Assembly (NCBI RefSeq): GCF_018388425.1
Contig: NZ_CP074406.1
Span: forward strand, 1-64,000
Direction: 5' to 3'
Length of the DNA stretch: 64,000 bases
Origin: Nocardioides faecalis
Lineage (GTDB): Bacteria > Actinomycetota > Actinomycetes > Propionibacteriales > Nocardioidaceae
The number at the start of each line of letters is the position of its first letter. Positions within the stretch are counted from its first letter, which is position 1. Below the pieces are notes generated by a model that saw only the letters and a list, made by a program, of their open reading frames with translations, was not told where the DNA came from and searched no databases. This document shows, piece by piece, positions 9,972 through 19,448 of this stretch. The position numbers were made by a program, and so were the translations under genes.

Positions 9972-12668
9972 GTGAGCGAGACCCCCATCGAGGAATTCCC
10001 GGGCTACGGCGGTCGCCGGATCCGTCCCGTCGACCTGCAGGAGTCGATGAAGCGCTCCTACATCGACTACGCGATGGCAGTCATCGTCGGCCGCGCGCTG
10101 CCGGACGTCCGCGACGGCCTCAAGCCGGTGCACCGTCGCGTCCTCTACGCGATGTACGACGGCGGCTACCGCCCCGAGCGCGGATTCAACAAGTGCGCCC
10201 GCGTCGTCGGCGACGTGATGGGTAACTACCACCCGCACGGCGACTCGGCGATCTACGACACCCTGGTGCGCCTAGCCCAGCCGTGGGTGATGCGCAACCC
10301 GCTGGTCAACGGGCAGGGCAACTTCGGCTCGCCGGGCAACGACCCCGCCGCCGCCATGCGGTACACCGAGTGCCGGATGGCGCCGCTGGCCATGGAGATG
10401 GTCCGGGACATCGACGAGGACACCGTCGACATGACCCCGAACTACGACGGCAAGACCGAGGAGCCGACGATCCTGCCGGCGCGGTTCCCGAACCTGCTGG
10501 TCAACGGCTCCGCCGGCATCGCGGTCGGGATGGCGACCAACATCCCGCCGCACAACCTGCGCGAGGTCGCCGACGGGGCGATCTGGGCGCTCGAGCACCC
10601 CGACGCCTCGCGTGAGGAGCTGCAGGACGCGCTCCTCGAGCGGATCAAGGGCCCCGACTTCCCCAACGGCGCCCTGATCGTGGGCCGCGAGGGGATCGAG
10701 CAGGCCTACCGCACCGGTCGCGGCTCGATCACCCAGCGCGCGATCATCGAGGTCGACGAGGAGAAGTCCGGGCGCACCGTCCTGGTCATCACCGACCTGC
10801 CCTACATGGTCAACCCGGACAACCTGCTGGTGAAGATCGCCGAGCTGGCCGACGCCGGCCGGGTGCAGGGCATCGCCGACGTGCGCAACGAGACGTCCTC
10901 GCGCGTGGGCCAGCGGATCATCATCGTGCTCAAGCGCGACGCGGTGGCCCGGGTGGTGCTCAACAACCTGCTCAAGCACACCGAGCTGCAGACCAACTTC
11001 TCCGCCAACATGCTCGCCCTGGTCGACGGCGTGCCCCGGACGCTGACCCTCGACCAGTTCATCTCGAACTGGGTCGAGCACCAGGTCGACGTCATCCGGC
11101 GTCGTACCGAGTTCCGGCTGGCGAAGGCCGAGGCCGACGCCCACATCTGGCGCGGCCTGGTCAAGGCGCTCGACATGCTCGACGACGTGATCGCGCTGAT
11201 CCGGCGCAGCCCCGAGGTCGAGGACGCCCGCCGCGGCCTCATCGAGCTGCTCGACATCGACGAGCTGCAGGCCAACGCGATCCTCGACATGCAGCTGCGC
11301 CGCCTGGCGGCCCTGGAGCGGCAGAAGATCATCGACCGGCTCGCCGAGCTCGAGCTGGTCATCGCCGACCTCAAGGACATCCTCGCCAACATCACCCGGC
11401 AGCGGCAGATCGTCATCGACGAGCTCGGCGAGATCGTCGCGAAGTACGGCGACGACCGTCGTACCCAGATCATCGCGGCGGCCGGCGACATGTCGATGGA
11501 GGACCTGATCCCGGACGAGGACCAGGTCGTCTCCATCACCCGCGGCGGCTACGCCAAGCGCACCCGCGCGGACCAGTACCGCACGCAGAAGCGCGGCGGG
11601 AAGGGTGTGCGGGGCGCCTCGCTGCGCGGCGACGACGTGGTGGACCACTTCATCTCCACCACCAGCCACCACTGGCTGCTGTTCTTCACCACCGCCGGGC
11701 GCGTCTACCGGACCAAGGTCTACAACCTGCCCGAGGCCTCGCGCGACGCGAAGGGCGGCCACGTCGCCGGCCTGCTGTCGTTCCAGCCGGACGAGTCGAT
11801 CGCGCAGGTGCTGGCGATCCGCGACTACGATCAGGCGCCGTACCTGGTGCTGGCCACCAAGAAGGGCCTGGTCAAGAAGACCCGGCTCGGGGACTACAAC
11901 TCCCCGCGCCAGGCCGGCGTCATCGCGATCAACTTCCGCGACGACGACGACGAGCTGATCGGCGCGGAGCTGGTCAACAGCGAGGACCACATCCTGCTGG
12001 TCTCCCGCAAGGGCCAGGCGATCCGCTTCCCCGCCGACGACGACCAGCTGCGCCCCATGGGCCGGGCGACGTCGGGCGTGACGGGCATGAAGTTCAAGAT
12101 CGCCGACGACGCGGTGCTCTCGATGGCCGTGATCCGTGCCGCCGAGACCGCGGCGGAGGACAGCGACGACAACGTCCAGTACGTCTTCACCATCACCGAC
12201 GGCGGCTTCGCCAAGCGCACCCGGATCTCGGAGTACAAGTTCCAGAACCGCGGCGGCACCGGCATCAAGGCGATGGCGCTGGCCAACGAGGAGCGCGGCT
12301 CGCTCGTCGGTGCGTTCATCGTGGTCGACGGCGACGAGATCCTCTCCATCACCCAGTCCGGCCAGGTCGTGCGCAGCCCGATCAACGACGACTTCCGCCC
12401 GACCGGGCGCTCCACGCAGGGCGTGAAGTTCGTCAGCCCGAAGAAGGGCGACGCCGTCGCGGTCGTGGCCCGCTCCGTGGAGGCCAAGGACGAGGAGGAC
12501 GAGGCCACCGAGAACGTGGCGGAGAACGTCACGGAGAACGTCACGGAGAACGCTGTGGCGGACGCCGGCGAATCGTCGGAGTCGCCGGTTCAGGACTCGG
12601 GTGCGACAATCGGTGACACCGACCAGGCCGGACAGGCTGACGGCGATCCGGGGGAGACTGAGGGCTGA
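9972..12668 (+). CDS. gyrA: DNA gyrase subunit A
   Basis: DNA-cleaving subunit of gyrase. The 898-residue product has the active-site tyrosine in [11 protein letters not shown], the quinolone-determining region [17 protein letters not shown] (Ser and Asp at the classical positions, a wild-type-like pattern), and the C-terminal beta-pinwheel with the GyrA-box-like QKRGGKGV. The last 70 residues are an acidic tail; positions 12510-12557 encode four 12-nt repeats giving a [16 protein letters not shown] series. The GTG at 9972 lies 51 nt after gyrB. The TGA stop overlaps the next ATG. Confidence 0.98.
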   Translation: MSETPIEEFPGYGGRRIRPVDLQESMKRSYIDYAMAVIVGRALPDVRDGLKPVHRRVLYAMYDGGYRPERGFNKCARVVGDVMGNYHPHGDSAIYDTLVRLAQPWVMRNPLVNGQGNFGSPGNDPAAAMRYTECRMAPLAMEMVRDIDEDTVDMTPNYDGKTEEPTILPARFPNLLVNGSAGIAVGMATNIPPHNLREVADGAIWALEHPDASREELQDALLERIKGPDFPNGALIVGREGIEQAYRTGRGSITQRAIIEVDEEKSGRTVLVITDLPYMVNPDNLLVKIAELADAGRVQGIADVRNETSSRVGQRIIIVLKRDAVARVVLNNLLKHTELQTNFSANMLALVDGVPRTLTLDQFISNWVEHQVDVIRRRTEFRLAKAEADAHIWRGLVKALDMLDDVIALIRRSPEVEDARRGLIELLDIDELQANAILDMQLRRLAALERQKIIDRLAELELVIADLKDILANITRQRQIVIDELGEIVAKYGDDRRTQIIAAAGDMSMEDLIPDEDQVVSITRGGYAKRTRADQYRTQKRGGKGVRGASLRGDDVVDHFISTTSHHWLLFFTTAGRVYRTKVYNLPEASRDAKGGHVAGLLSFQPDESIAQVLAIRDYDQAPYLVLATKKGLVKKTRLGDYNSPRQAGVIAINFRDDDDELIGAELVNSEDHILLVSRKGQAIRFPADDDQLRPMGRATSGVTGMKFKIADDAVLSMAVIRAAETAAEDSDDNVQYVFTITDGGFAKRTRISEYKFQNRGGTGIKAMALANEERGSLVGAFIVVDGDEILSITQSGQVVRSPINDDFRPTGRSTQGVKFVSPKKGDAVAVVARSVEAKDEEDEATENVAENVTENVTENAVADAGESSESPVQDSGATIGDTDQAGQADGDPGETEG

Positions 12669-13186
12669 TGACCGAGAGCATCGACGACACCGCGACCCGT
12701 CCGGCAGTGACGGGCGGCCGCGGCGCCGATGCGCCGTCGCGTCCCTCCGGCCCGGCAGCGCAGCCCGCGCCGTCGGCCAAGCCCTCCGGCCCGGCCCCGG
12801 CTCCCCGGGGCCGGGGACCGCGCCGGGCCCGGCTGCGGCTGACCCGGGTCGACCCGTGGACGGTGATGAAGACGTCGTTCCTGCTGTCGATCGCCTTCGC
12901 CGTCGTGACCGTGGTGTCGGTGGCGATGGTGTGGCAGGTGCTCGGCGCCGCCGGCGTGTGGGAGTCGATCAACTCCACGATCCAGGAGAGCATCGGCGGC
13001 GAGGACGTCGCCGGCTTCCGGATCGAGGACTACGTCGGCACCAGCCGCGTCCTCGGTTTCACCATGCTCGTCGCGGCCATCGACGTCGTACTGATCACCG
13101 CGGCGGCGACCCTGATGGCGTTCCTCTACAACATGTCCGCGGCGCTGCTCGGCGGCGTCGAGGTCACCCTGGCTGAGGACAACTGA
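12668..13186 (+). CDS. DUF3566 domain membrane protein
   Basis: Conserved actinobacterial protein found directly after gyrA; function unknown. The ATG at 12668 overlaps the gyrA stop (ATGA). The 172-residue protein has a Pro/Ala/Arg-rich cytoplasmic N-terminus of about 55 residues and then the DUF3566 core RLRLTRVDPWTVMKTSFLLS with two transmembrane segments (about 67-92 and 136-162) separated by a roughly 45-residue loop. Translational coupling to gyrA suggests co-expression. Confidence 0.93.
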   Translation: MTESIDDTATRPAVTGGRGADAPSRPSGPAAQPAPSAKPSGPAPAPRGRGPRRARLRLTRVDPWTVMKTSFLLSIAFAVVTVVSVAMVWQVLGAAGVWESINSTIQESIGGEDVAGFRIEDYVGTSRVLGFTMLVAAIDVVLITAAATLMAFLYNMSAALLGGVEVTLAEDN

Positions 13187-13297
13187 GCCTGCTCCCAGCA
13201 GCGGCCGACCCCGTTTTGTCGGCGCTGGCTGGGGTCGGGTAGTGTTCCACCTCGGTTCGCTGCGGAGGGGCTTCCACCCAGATGCAGCGTTCCACCC

Positions 13298-13374
13298 GGG
13301 CCTATAGCTCAGACGGTTAGAGCACCACACTGATAATGTGGGGGTCAGAGGTTCAAGTCCTCTTAGGCCCACCA
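13298..13374 (+). tRNA. tRNA-Ile (GAT anticodon)
   Basis: A complete cloverleaf can be drawn: acceptor GGGCCTA pairs with TAGGCCC, D arm AGCTCAGACGGTTAGAGC, anticodon loop with GAT in ACTGATAAT, T arm GAGGTTCAAGTCCTC and encoded CCA at 13372-13374. It lies downstream of gyrA-DUF3566 and before tRNA-Ala, as in mycobacteria. Confidence 0.97.
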
Positions 13375-13376
13375 AG

Positions 13377-13408
13377 AGCCCCGGCCGCAGACACTGCGGA
13401 CCGGGGCT
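13377..13408 (+). terminator. Hairpin between tRNA-Ile and the DLW-39 gene
   Basis: AGCCCCGG (13377-13384) pairs with CCGGGGCT (13401-13408), with an inner stem CCGCAG/CTGCGG (13385-13390, 13394-13399) and one bulged A. Only a weak T run follows. It may terminate or process the tRNA transcript, or act in front of the ribosome-binding site at about 13416. Confidence 0.6.
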
Positions 13409-13430
13409 TCTTCGAAGGAGGAGGCGGAAC

Positions 13431-13556
13431 GTGAAGAAGGTCCTCATCGCGGCCCTGGCCGCCGTCGGCGCCATCGTCGTCCGCAAGAAGCTGCAGCAGT
13501 CCAAGGCCGAGAAGGACCTCTGGGCCCAGGCCACCGACACGCTGCCGAAGGCCTGA
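13431..13556 (+). CDS. DLW-39 family micro-protein
   Basis: A 41-residue protein starting at GTG 13431 with a strong ribosome-binding site (AAGGAGGAGG) about 8 nt upstream. It has one N-terminal hydrophobic segment (VLIAALAAVGAIVV), a basic RKKLQQSKAEK stretch and the conserved DLW (KDLWAQATDTLP) for which the family is named. Its place between tRNA-Ile and tRNA-Ala after gyrA is conserved in Actinobacteria. Function unknown; probably a single-pass membrane peptide. Confidence 0.88.
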   Translation: MKKVLIAALAAVGAIVVRKKLQQSKAEKDLWAQATDTLPKA

Positions 13557-13568
13557 TCCTCCCCATCC

Positions 13569-13644
13569 GGGGCCTTGGCGCAATTGGTAGCGCACCTGCT
13601 TTGCAAGCAGGGGGTTAGGGGTTCGAGTCCCCTAGGCTCCACCA
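13569..13644 (+). tRNA. tRNA-Ala (TGC anticodon)
   Basis: The acceptor GGGGCCT pairs with AGGCTCC (one G-T pair). The anticodon loop CTTTGCAAG carries TGC, the T arm is GGGGTTCGAGTCCCC, and CCA is encoded at 13642-13644. The restriction-modification island begins directly after it. Confidence 0.97.
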
Positions 13645-13648
13645 TGGG

Positions 13649-13675
13649 AAACCGCAGGTCATCGACCTGCGGTTT
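13649..13675 (+). terminator. Intrinsic terminator after tRNA-Ala
   Basis: Perfect 11-bp inverted repeat AAACCGCAGGT (13649-13659) / ACCTGCGGTTT (13665-13675) with a 5-nt loop, starting 5 nt after the tRNA CCA end. T-containing sequence (CTGCCCTTTT) follows. Confidence 0.75.
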
Positions 13676-13791
13676 CTGCCCTTTTGGCTATCCCCTGCTA
13701 TTTCCGGGTCGTGCGTCGGGACTGGGGAAGAGTGGTGTGCGAACAGTGCGGCAACTCGGAACCGTCGGCGGTTGGACCTAGAATCACATTC

Positions 13792-15066
13792 ATGTCATCC
13801 GTCGCTTCTGAACACTTGGGCGACGCGGCTAGTCCCGTCGAGACCTTCGCGGCGTCCAGAGAGTCCGTGCGCCGCACCTTGGTGATGTCCGACGGTCGCG
13901 CGGTCACTACGGCTGAGTCTGCGCGCGGCGTCGACAGACTGCCTGCGGCGACGAACCTGGGGGCGGTCTTCAATGATCTTTGGTTGCGGAGAACACGTCA
14001 TGTCGAGGCGGCGGGGACACCCGTCACGATCGCAGACCTGTTCAGCGGATGTGGCGGCCTCTCTGTCGGAGCACATGAGGCGGCGCGAGCGACTGGGCAT
14101 CTGGCGGTCCACGTGCTTGCTGCCGACAACAACGAGGACGCGCTCGGGGTCTTTGGACAGAACTTCCCTGAGGCCGATCTCCATGCGGGTGGCATCGAGG
14201 AGCTCGTCGACGGCGACCTGGGGGACGGTCCCAGCCGCAACGAGCGCCGGTTGGCCAGTCGCCTTGCTGGACTCGACATCGCGATGGGTGGCCCGCCTTG
14301 CCAGGGGCACAGCGACCTGAACAACCACACGCGACGGGCCGATCCCCGGAATGCTCTGTACCTCAGAATGGCGCGATTCGTCGAGGTCGTGCGCCCCCGG
14401 CACGTGCTCATTGAGAACGTACCTGGAGTCGCGCACGACAAGTCCGGAGTCGTTCACCGAACGAAGGAGACCTTGGTTGCTGCGGGCTACTCTGTAGAGG
14501 CAGCGGTGCTCACGGCGACCGACTTTGGTGCAGCTCAGTCGCGGCGGCGCCATGTGCTCCTCGCCACTCAGGCTGGCGCCGGCGCACCTACCGCCGACGA
14601 TCTCCTCCAGAACTTCGGTAGTCCGGGGCGGACGATCATGGATGCTATTGGCGACCTACGTGTTCAGCCGTCGGGCGGCATCTTCGACACGCCGGCCCAG
14701 CATTCGGCCGTCAACGAGCGCCGAATCAACTTCCTCTTCGACAATGCTCTTTGGGACCTCCCCAACGAGGAACGTCCCGACTGCCACCGACTCAAGCCTC
14801 ATAGCTACGTTTCGGTTTACGGCCGGATGCATGCGGATCGGCCCGCGCCCACGATTACCTCTGGCTTCGGCAGTACTGGCCAGGGGAGGTTCGTTCACCC
14901 CCTCGAACGGCGGACCCTGACCCCACACGAAGCTGCTCGGCTGCAGGGTTTCCCAGATTGGTTCACGTTTGAGTCCGTCGAGAAGCGAGGGGCGTTGCAG
15001 AAGATGATCGGCAACGCAGTGCCCTCAAGACTGGCGTACGCAGCAATTGCGAGTCTCCTCCGGTGA
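13792..15066 (+). CDS. DNA (cytosine-5) methyltransferase 1
   Basis: Modification enzyme of the R-M island that methylates C5 of cytosine using S-adenosylmethionine. With the ATG at 13792 the product is 424 residues. Motifs in order: I DLFSGCGG (about 82-89), IV GGPPCQGHSD with catalytic Cys170, VI IENVPGV (207-213), VIII QSRRR (249-253), a target-recognition region (about 265-365), IX RTLTPHEAARLQGFP, and X IGNAVPSRLA (406-415). An in-frame ATG at 13684 is possible but would place the start against the tRNA terminator. The stop overlaps the next start by 4 nt. Codon use is less GC-biased than flanking genes (many TTG, GCT, CGA), suggesting transfer. Confidence 0.93.
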   Translation: MSSVASEHLGDAASPVETFAASRESVRRTLVMSDGRAVTTAESARGVDRLPAATNLGAVFNDLWLRRTRHVEAAGTPVTIADLFSGCGGLSVGAHEAARATGHLAVHVLAADNNEDALGVFGQNFPEADLHAGGIEELVDGDLGDGPSRNERRLASRLAGLDIAMGGPPCQGHSDLNNHTRRADPRNALYLRMARFVEVVRPRHVLIENVPGVAHDKSGVVHRTKETLVAAGYSVEAAVLTATDFGAAQSRRRHVLLATQAGAGAPTADDLLQNFGSPGRTIMDAIGDLRVQPSGGIFDTPAQHSAVNERRINFLFDNALWDLPNEERPDCHRLKPHSYVSVYGRMHADRPAPTITSGFGSTGQGRFVHPLERRTLTPHEAARLQGFPDWFTFESVEKRGALQKMIGNAVPSRLAYAAIASLLR

Positions 15067-16235
15067 GTGCCAGTTCGCTTGAAGTCGCCGGCTTGTTTGC
15101 AGGCATCGGCGGGATCGAAGAGGGCCTGCATCGGGCCGGGCATCGGACTGTCTTCCTGAACGAAATCGATGAGACGGCTCGGCAGGTGCTCGCCGCGCAC
15201 TTCCCCAACGCGCATCTCACTGAAGATGTGCGCGCGATCCGATCGCTGCCCAAGGTCGACGTCTTAACCGCGGGATTTCCATGTACCGACATCAGCCAAG
15301 CTGGTCGAAAAGTTGGGATTGGCGGCGCGGCGTCGGGCTTGGTTGATGAGGTCTTCCGGCTCGTTGGTGACACATCGCCGAAATGGCTCGTGCTCGAGAA
15401 CGTGAGCTATCTACTGCGCCTCGATCGCGGCAGCGGCATGCGTCACGTGGTGCAGTCCCTTGAGGAACTGGGGTTTCGATGGGCATATCGCGTGGTCGAC
15501 GCACGTGCCTTCGGCCTGCCCCAGCGCCGGCAACGGGTCCTGTTCGTAGCGTCCCGGACGGAGGATCCGCGCTCGGTCCTCTTTGCTGACAATCACGGCG
15601 AGCCTGATTTCAAGGATCCAATCGGGCCGATCGACCTCGACCGTGGCTACGGGTTCTACTGGACCGAGGGACTTCGCGGCCTGGGTTGGGTGCATGACGC
15701 AGTGCCAACGATCAAGGGTGGCTCGACCATCGGTATCCCCTCTCCGCCGGCGGTGTGGTTCCCTGCCACCGGCGAGTTTGGGACTCCTCAAATTGAGGAC
15801 GGTGAGCGACTTCAGGGCTTTCCGACAGGATGGACAGCTCCAGCCATGACACAGGATGGCCGGCGCGCGGGACACCGGTGGAAGCAGATCGGCAACGCCG
15901 TATGCGTTCCAATGAGCGAGTGGCTCGGCCGACGCCTGGCCGAGCCCGGCGAACCCGTCGCTGGCGACTGGGGGATGCCGCTATCAGGAGCACGGTGGCC
16001 TTTTGCTGCCTACGGTGGCGGTGGCAAGCGATGGGTGGCACCTGTGGGTATGCGACCGTTCGACGAGACATATAGCTTGCGCAAGTTCCTCGCACTACCG
16101 CTCAAGCCACTGTCGGAGCGCGCGACCCTCGGCTTTCTTAACCGGGCTGAGCGCGGCAAGCTGCGCTTCTCGGATGGGTTCCTTGAAGCCCTTCGTCAGC
16201 ACGCAGGCGAGATGGCTGTGAACTCAGGAGTCTAG
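15063..16235 (+). CDS. DNA (cytosine-5) methyltransferase 2
   Basis: A second m5C methyltransferase of 390 residues, translationally coupled to the first by a GTGA overlap at 15063. Motifs: I AGLFAGIGGIEEGL (9-22), IV GFPCTDIS with Cys74, VI LENVSYLL (111-118), VIII LPQRRQR (152-158), IX ERLQGFPTGW and X QIGNAVCVPM (275-284), followed by a roughly 100-residue C-terminal extension with no recognised domain. Two different m5C enzymes in one system usually methylate the two strands of an asymmetric site, as in LlaJI; the target here cannot be read from sequence. It converges on the McrC-like gene, whose end overlaps it by 12 nt (16224-16235). Confidence 0.93.
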   Translation: MSASSLEVAGLFAGIGGIEEGLHRAGHRTVFLNEIDETARQVLAAHFPNAHLTEDVRAIRSLPKVDVLTAGFPCTDISQAGRKVGIGGAASGLVDEVFRLVGDTSPKWLVLENVSYLLRLDRGSGMRHVVQSLEELGFRWAYRVVDARAFGLPQRRQRVLFVASRTEDPRSVLFADNHGEPDFKDPIGPIDLDRGYGFYWTEGLRGLGWVHDAVPTIKGGSTIGIPSPPAVWFPATGEFGTPQIEDGERLQGFPTGWTAPAMTQDGRRAGHRWKQIGNAVCVPMSEWLGRRLAEPGEPVAGDWGMPLSGARWPFAAYGGGGKRWVAPVGMRPFDETYSLRKFLALPLKPLSERATLGFLNRAERGKLRFSDGFLEALRQHAGEMAVNSGV

Positions 16236-17636
16236 TCCCAGCGCACCAACCACGGCTTTGGTGAGCGCGCCACTGGATCCTGGAATGACCCTCGCTGCCG
16301 TGATCCTGCTCCTCGCAGAGAACATGGAGGGCGCCAATGCGGTCGTCGCGATTATGACTTGAGCGACGTCGATCCGAGGCTCATCCAAACGGGGGCCGTC
16401 GATCCGCAACCCCCATACGTACTTGCTGGCTGCCTCGGCTGCGTCATCTGCCCGCATCGAGACCGAGGACCGACGTTTCGCGTCGACGACGACGCATCTG
16501 AGTCGCTCCGCGCTGCTGAGGAAGACGCTCACGTCTGGGATCAAAATGCTCGTGTTGGACAGGAGCCCGTGTGGGAGCCGATGACCGAGGTCGTCAGGAT
16601 CAGATCCGACTCGGAACTGGGCACACACCAAGAGATCGCCCGCCGGGATAGTCCAGCGGGCGAGCCACTCATACCCAGGAGATGCGGCATGCAACTCGGT
16701 GCGGACCGCGCCGTCGAGCGAATCCAATCCAAGTAGCACTTCGGATGCGATCCACGCTTCGTAAAGCCGCCACACGTAGCACAACGGAGCACTCGTCGGT
16801 CTGTGATGGACCGTGGCAGTCGCAACGGCCTGCAACGCCACCAGGCATTCGAATAGCTGGCGCGTCAGGGTTGGCCAACTGGATAGCGGTGGATCAGCAA
16901 GACCTGGGTCCCCAGTTGCTTGAGTTGCCACCTCCAAGAATGGCCGAACGACGGTGCGCCGCTCCGCGATGTCGCCGAGCCACTCCGCCTCAAGAAGCAA
17001 TCGCGCCGCGCTGGCTGCGGCGTGAGCCAGAGCCTTAGACGTCCAGGCCGGTGCGGCACCAACACGTCGAGCGCTCCGTGCGGGCAGAGTGCGTCCCCCC
17101 GCGGACAGGCCCGGATACCGAGCAGCTCCCCGGGCGGTCACGACCGGATCTTCACGACCGCCGGGAAGCTCAAGGTGTTGCCAGCGGATCTGGGTCTTTC
17201 GTCGGGTTGGCCACGTTGCTAAGGCACTGCGTGCAAGGCGGTGTCCAAGTTCAACGTACTCGGCCAACAAGTGCTGGCGTGGCTCAAGGAGTCCGGAAGG
17301 CAGTCGTCCTTGTGTACCAACCGACGACGGTATTGGGAGGCCGGCCTCGACTAGCTGGCGCCACATGTGGTGCAGATCAGCGAGTCGTAGGGGTGGAGGT
17401 GGAGGAATATCGAGCCACGCGAGCTTGGGCCGGTCGCCGTCAAGGTAGACGACCGGAACGGAGCCAGCCACAACGTCCGCGGCCATCTCCACCGTCGTGT
17501 CGGGCGGGCCGAGAACCACGAGGCCGGGGGATCGAGAGGTCAACTGCAGTTCAGGTGGAACCACGAGTGGCTCCGAGGGTAGATCCAAGGAGACAGTGCG
17601 CCACTTATCGCGGAACACGACCCGACACGGGCTCAT
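16224..17636 (-). CDS. McrC/DUF2357-like restriction nuclease subunit
   Basis: Probable cleavage subunit partnered with the upstream AAA+ protein. The ATG at 17636 overlaps the stop of that gene (ATGA on the minus strand), giving 470 residues; an in-frame ATG 5 codons earlier exists. The N-terminal half is unfamiliar. From about residue 285 it shows the DUF2357-type segment CYVWRLYEAWIASEVL and then a PD-(D/E)xK nuclease signature, IPDVSVFL (PD at 367-368) and VVVDAKRR (D385, K387). The family is found in LlaJI-, BsuMI- and McrBC-like systems. Assignment rests on the motif and on gene order. Confidence 0.8.
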   Translation of the reverse strand: MSPCRVVFRDKWRTVSLDLPSEPLVVPPELQLTSRSPGLVVLGPPDTTVEMAADVVAGSVPVVYLDGDRPKLAWLDIPPPPPLRLADLHHMWRQLVEAGLPIPSSVGTQGRLPSGLLEPRQHLLAEYVELGHRLARSALATWPTRRKTQIRWQHLELPGGREDPVVTARGAARYPGLSAGGRTLPARSARRVGAAPAWTSKALAHAAASAARLLLEAEWLGDIAERRTVVRPFLEVATQATGDPGLADPPLSSWPTLTRQLFECLVALQAVATATVHHRPTSAPLCYVWRLYEAWIASEVLLGLDSLDGAVRTELHAASPGYEWLARWTIPAGDLLVCAQFRVGSDPDDLGHRLPHGLLSNTSILIPDVSVFLSSAERLRCVVVDAKRRSSVSMRADDAAEAASKYVWGLRIDGPRLDEPRIDVAQVIIATTALAPSMFSARSRITAARVIPGSSGALTKAVVGALGLDS

Positions 17637-19387
17637 GACAGCGCGGCCCAAAAATCCATCGAGTCGGCGAAGAGCATCCCTGACGTCGCCCCGCGCAGGG
17701 CGTCAATCCTTCGGCGGAGCCCTCCTCCCAGACCTTCGGCTCCACCTGACGCTGTGAGCTGGCTGTCCGACGCCAGCCGCTCTACGCTCCCCGCGAAGGC
17801 ATGGGTTGGAAGTTGTGACAGCAGTACGTGGACAACGGCATTCTCCGCCGCGACTTCTGCCGCGGCGTCGGTGCTTTCGGCCCCCGCAAGGGCCAGGAAG
17901 TAAGCCATGTAGTTGGCTGCACGCTCCGCATCACGGCGACTAGGAACGAATGGCGTGCCACCACCGATCAACTCCAGAAGCCGGCCCAGATGCTTCAACA
18001 TTGCGACGAGCTGATCGAGGCTTAGCGCCCGCCGCGCGGCGGACGGATCTCCCATGCAGCGGACCGGCGCGCGCACCGCACGGGGCGCAACGACCGCAGG
18101 GCCATTCGCGCCGTTCGCTGGGGATGGCTCGACGAGCCGTGCGGCCTCGGCCGACGGGTCCCATGCTTCTTCGGGCTCCAGGAGCACTACCGCTCCGCGG
18201 GCCGTCACCTTGCGGGCGGGTGCCGTGCTGTTCGCGTCAACGTTGATTGTGGCGAACACGCGCGGCCAGGGTCCAAGGGTCGCGACGGGCGGAACGTCGA
18301 GCATCTCGTCCGAGTCTTCGGCACCAGCGCGCTGGGCGTGTAGCGGCCATGTCAGCATCGGGACGCTCACTGCGCTAAGACCGTGCGTTACGGGTGCTAG
18401 GTATCCCTCAATCGGCGAAAGGTTCGCCTCTTCGACGATCAGCACTGTCGATGCCGCCTTAGAAAGCTCTGCTTCGTCTCCGCCAAGTGCTCCTACGGTG
18501 AACTCGTGCAGGGCAACGAGCTTGGGTGTGTCAGGAGTCTGTGCGAACTGCGCAGTCAGGCTGGAGTAGTAGCCGAACGCGTCTTCGGGTCCGGACCACC
18601 CGGAGCGCGCATCGAGAACCGCTGTCGCAGCTTCGACGCTCAAAAACCCCGCGAGCAAACGAGCGATTGTGCTCTTGCCAGTTCCGCTGGGACCCGCGAA
18701 GAGTACGAGTTGGCTGGACAGGGCACAGGCAAGGACATCTGTTGCAGTAGCAAGATCCAACGCGATGCCATGTGAGTCGGCGTACGCAACCAGCCCGGTC
18801 GGGAGTTCCGAAAGCCCAGCCAGCTCGGACGGGGTAGCAAGAGCGCGCCCGACAAGTTCCTCCTCATCGACTTGGCCCACGCTCGGCGCGACCGCATGGC
18901 CGTCGAATGGGAGATCTGTCACGGAGTGGATGCTGGGCGAGCCCAACATCGGAAAATGGGGCGCAATCCGCTCAACTAGGTCGTCGTCAATTCGGTGGAT
19001 CACGGTGGTCACTCTCCACATGCCGCCGACGACTTCAGCGACGGCGACGGTGCGCACCTTCGGAAACCGGCTGATTCGCTTGCGAGCCGCTCCCACGAAC
19101 TTGGCGACCGTGTATGGCGCCGAGATGAAGACCAGGTACAGATCGATGTCCTTGTCCATGCTCTCGGTAAGGACGTTCGCGGCACGACCGGAACTGTTGG
19201 CCGTCTTGCACCGAGTCTTCAGGTGTCGACCAGCATCCGCGGCGAGCTCCTCATCCAGAAGCGCATCCACGGAGGACCAGTTATAGCCCGTCTTGCCGAG
19301 CTCAAGGATCTCCTCGGCGCGGTTGTTGATTGCTTCCTCGAAGGCAGTCGGCGTCGGTACGAGATTCGCGGATGGGCCATCGGTCAT
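17633..19387 (-). CDS. McrB-like AAA+ NTPase restriction subunit
   Basis: A 584-residue putative motor and target-recognition subunit. An N-terminal region (about 15-170), probably DNA-binding (MrcB-N-like), precedes an AAA+ domain with Walker A FAGPSGTGKST (230-240), Walker B VLIVEEANLSPIEG (315-328) and a FATINVDANS sensor region (about 378-387) resembling the McrB GTMN-type motif. The C-terminal 150 residues are Ala-rich and helical. It lies 61 nt after vsr and overlaps the nuclease gene by 4 nt, so a three-gene minus-strand operon is likely. McrB itself uses GTP; which nucleotide is used here is unknown. Confidence 0.85.
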   Translation of the reverse strand: MTDGPSANLVPTPTAFEEAINNRAEEILELGKTGYNWSSVDALLDEELAADAGRHLKTRCKTANSSGRAANVLTESMDKDIDLYLVFISAPYTVAKFVGAARKRISRFPKVRTVAVAEVVGGMWRVTTVIHRIDDDLVERIAPHFPMLGSPSIHSVTDLPFDGHAVAPSVGQVDEEELVGRALATPSELAGLSELPTGLVAYADSHGIALDLATATDVLACALSSQLVLFAGPSGTGKSTIARLLAGFLSVEAATAVLDARSGWSGPEDAFGYYSSLTAQFAQTPDTPKLVALHEFTVGALGGDEAELSKAASTVLIVEEANLSPIEGYLAPVTHGLSAVSVPMLTWPLHAQRAGAEDSDEMLDVPPVATLGPWPRVFATINVDANSTAPARKVTARGAVVLLEPEEAWDPSAEAARLVEPSPANGANGPAVVAPRAVRAPVRCMGDPSAARRALSLDQLVAMLKHLGRLLELIGGGTPFVPSRRDAERAANYMAYFLALAGAESTDAAAEVAAENAVVHVLLSQLPTHAFAGSVERLASDSQLTASGGAEGLGGGLRRRIDALRGATSGMLFADSMDFWAALS

Positions 19388-19448
19388 GTGGAGATGCTTT
19401 CACGTAGCTGCGCCGCCGCAATGAGGATTCGTCCGATCTGGCAGCCCA

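Noticed and set aside
13684..13791. Longer N-terminus for methyltransferase 1 from ATG 13684
   Set aside because: It would begin 9 nt after the tRNA terminator hairpin, has no ribosome-binding site and adds no conserved motif.
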